Shown here piece by piece: positions 63,357-64,000 of a DNA stretch of 64,000 nucleotides. The stretch comes from Salinivirgaceae bacterium. Lineage in GTDB: Bacteria > Bacteroidota > Bacteroidia > Bacteroidales > SZUA-534. The translations under genes were made by a program, and so were the position numbers. The first letter of the stretch is position 1; every line of letters starts with the position of its first letter. The DNA lies in the NCBI GenBank assembly GCA_017527435.1, contig JAFXQB010000013.1, positions 1 through 64,000 on the forward strand, in the 5' to 3' direction. The notes under the pieces were generated by a model. That model searched no databases and was not told the origin of the DNA. It saw only the letters and a list, made by a program, of their open reading frames with translations.

Positions 63357-64000
63357 CTATTTTTCCGGATAAGTCCCAACCTTTTTGATAGTGTAGTCTT
63401 TCGCGTAATCGAGAATGTAGATTGACGTGTTCTGGTAGCCGCCCTGGTCGGAATAGGGCACAAAGTTGAACTCGGTTTGCAGCAGCGGCGCCTGATGGAA
63501 CATAATGTAGTGGCGGAAGTCGTGGCCGAACTTGTTCAGCGCCGAGCAGAAGAACATTGTGATGTCATAGCCCTGGAAGGCCATACGGTCGGGCTCAACA
63601 TTCATAATGTTACGGTAGTTGCGCACAAAATCAATGATTTCGGGCTTCTTGTAGTCGATGTACGAGTTCGACAGATAGTGCGTGTTGGTGTTGTGGAAAT
63701 TGTCGATATCGATGCTCTCGAAGCGCTCCCAACGCGGCTGTCCGAACAGCGTCACGTTGTACTCATACGAGTAGCCGTTGAGCTTTCCGATGACATCGGT
63801 CACAAACGCGCGGTCGGTCGACGGAATGATGACGATGTTCTCCTTGCCCTTGATGAACGCGCTGCTCAAAATGTCGCCGCTCGTGTAGTAGTAATACTCG
63901 TTGTAGCGCACTTGGTCGAAGTTGTCGTTCTTGATTGACGCGTAGAGTTGGCGCTTGAATTCCGAAATGAAATCCTGCTCCTGCGAATCGCCGTTATGGA
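63357..64000 (-). CDS. Periplasmic-binding-fold (PBP1-type) protein, 5' part outside window
   Basis: The reverse frame is open from the stop at 63357 to the window edge, so the start lies outside. The visible about 213 residues read like the second half of a type I periplasmic binding protein (ENIVIIPSTDRAFVTDVIGK; YNVTLFGQPRWERFESIDID; PEIIDFVRNYRNIMNVEPD; MAFQGYDITMFFCSALNKFG), with an all-C-terminal lobe. In Bacteroidota this part is often attached to LysM domains. Ligand unknown. Confidence 0.72.
   Translation of the reverse strand, partial: HNGDSQEQDFISEFKRQLYASIKNDNFDQVRYNEYYYYTSGDILSSAFIKGKENIVIIPSTDRAFVTDVIGKLNGYSYEYNVTLFGQPRWERFESIDIDNFHNTNTHYLSNSYIDYKKPEIIDFVRNYRNIMNVEPDRMAFQGYDITMFFCSALNKFGHDFRHYIMFHQAPLLQTEFNFVPYSDQGGYQNTSIYILDYAKDYTIKKVGTYPEK

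Overview
The window looks like a chromosomal segment of a Bacteroidota (order Bacteroidales) bacterium with a type IX secretion system. The evidence is promoters of the TTTG-N18/20-TAnnTTTG type, no Shine-Dalgarno motifs before genes, several secreted proteins with type IX (Por) C-terminal sorting domains, a BspA-type leucine-rich-repeat protein, a DUF4831-like protein, an acn-icd-gltA cluster and a bifunctional HisB. I cannot name a genus.

Layout. 1-834: truncated BspA-like repeat protein. 901-1197: a probable stable structured RNA with its own promoter and terminator, followed by two tRNA-Leu genes. 2004-7054: histidine promoter, a leader peptide with six consecutive His codons, an attenuator hairpin, then hisG-hisD-hisC-hisB. 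7115-16449: an AT-rich accessory block that splits the histidine genes. It holds a TPR/HTH membrane regulator, two endosialidase-chaperone/type IX cargo paralogues, a C13-like and an S8 protease, small lipoproteins and decayed fragments. 16536-19406: hisH-hisA-hisF-hisI (no hisE seen). 19512-25605: a PurF-like enzyme without the usual Cys nucleophile, a 53-residue membrane protein, an SPFH protein, a patatin-barrel protein and methionine aminopeptidase. 26877-31911: aconitase, isocitrate dehydrogenase and citrate synthase, the oxidative branch to 2-oxoglutarate. 32842-40448: gyrB and an envelope pair (outer-membrane barrel plus a very large TPR protein). 40824-43917: a secreted MACPF protein, a small HTH regulator and a four-helix/zinc-finger protein, separated by conspicuous palindromes. 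44163-49132: FtsE-like ATPase, Nnr, DUF4831-like protein and a MATE transporter. 49364-54724: a TPR-SpoIIE phosphatase sensor and its TPR-only paralogue. 54733-63201: C10 protease with type IX tail, SpmA/SpmB fusion, TlpA-like thioredoxin, aminotransferase and a double CE1 esterase. 63357-64000: truncated periplasmic-binding-type protein.

Themes. Histidine synthesis is controlled at its first cluster by classical translation-coupled attenuation. The second cluster is separated from that control by about 9.5 kb of secreted-protein genes and may now use a promoter left by a decayed nuclease/transposase-family gene. The accessory regions are rich in secreted proteases and potential effectors, with visible exchange of C-terminal export modules. 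Intergenic regions carry many short palindromes and degenerate word-like repeats. The items most worth following up are the unassigned structured RNA at 901-1197, the MACPF locus and the modular export tails.
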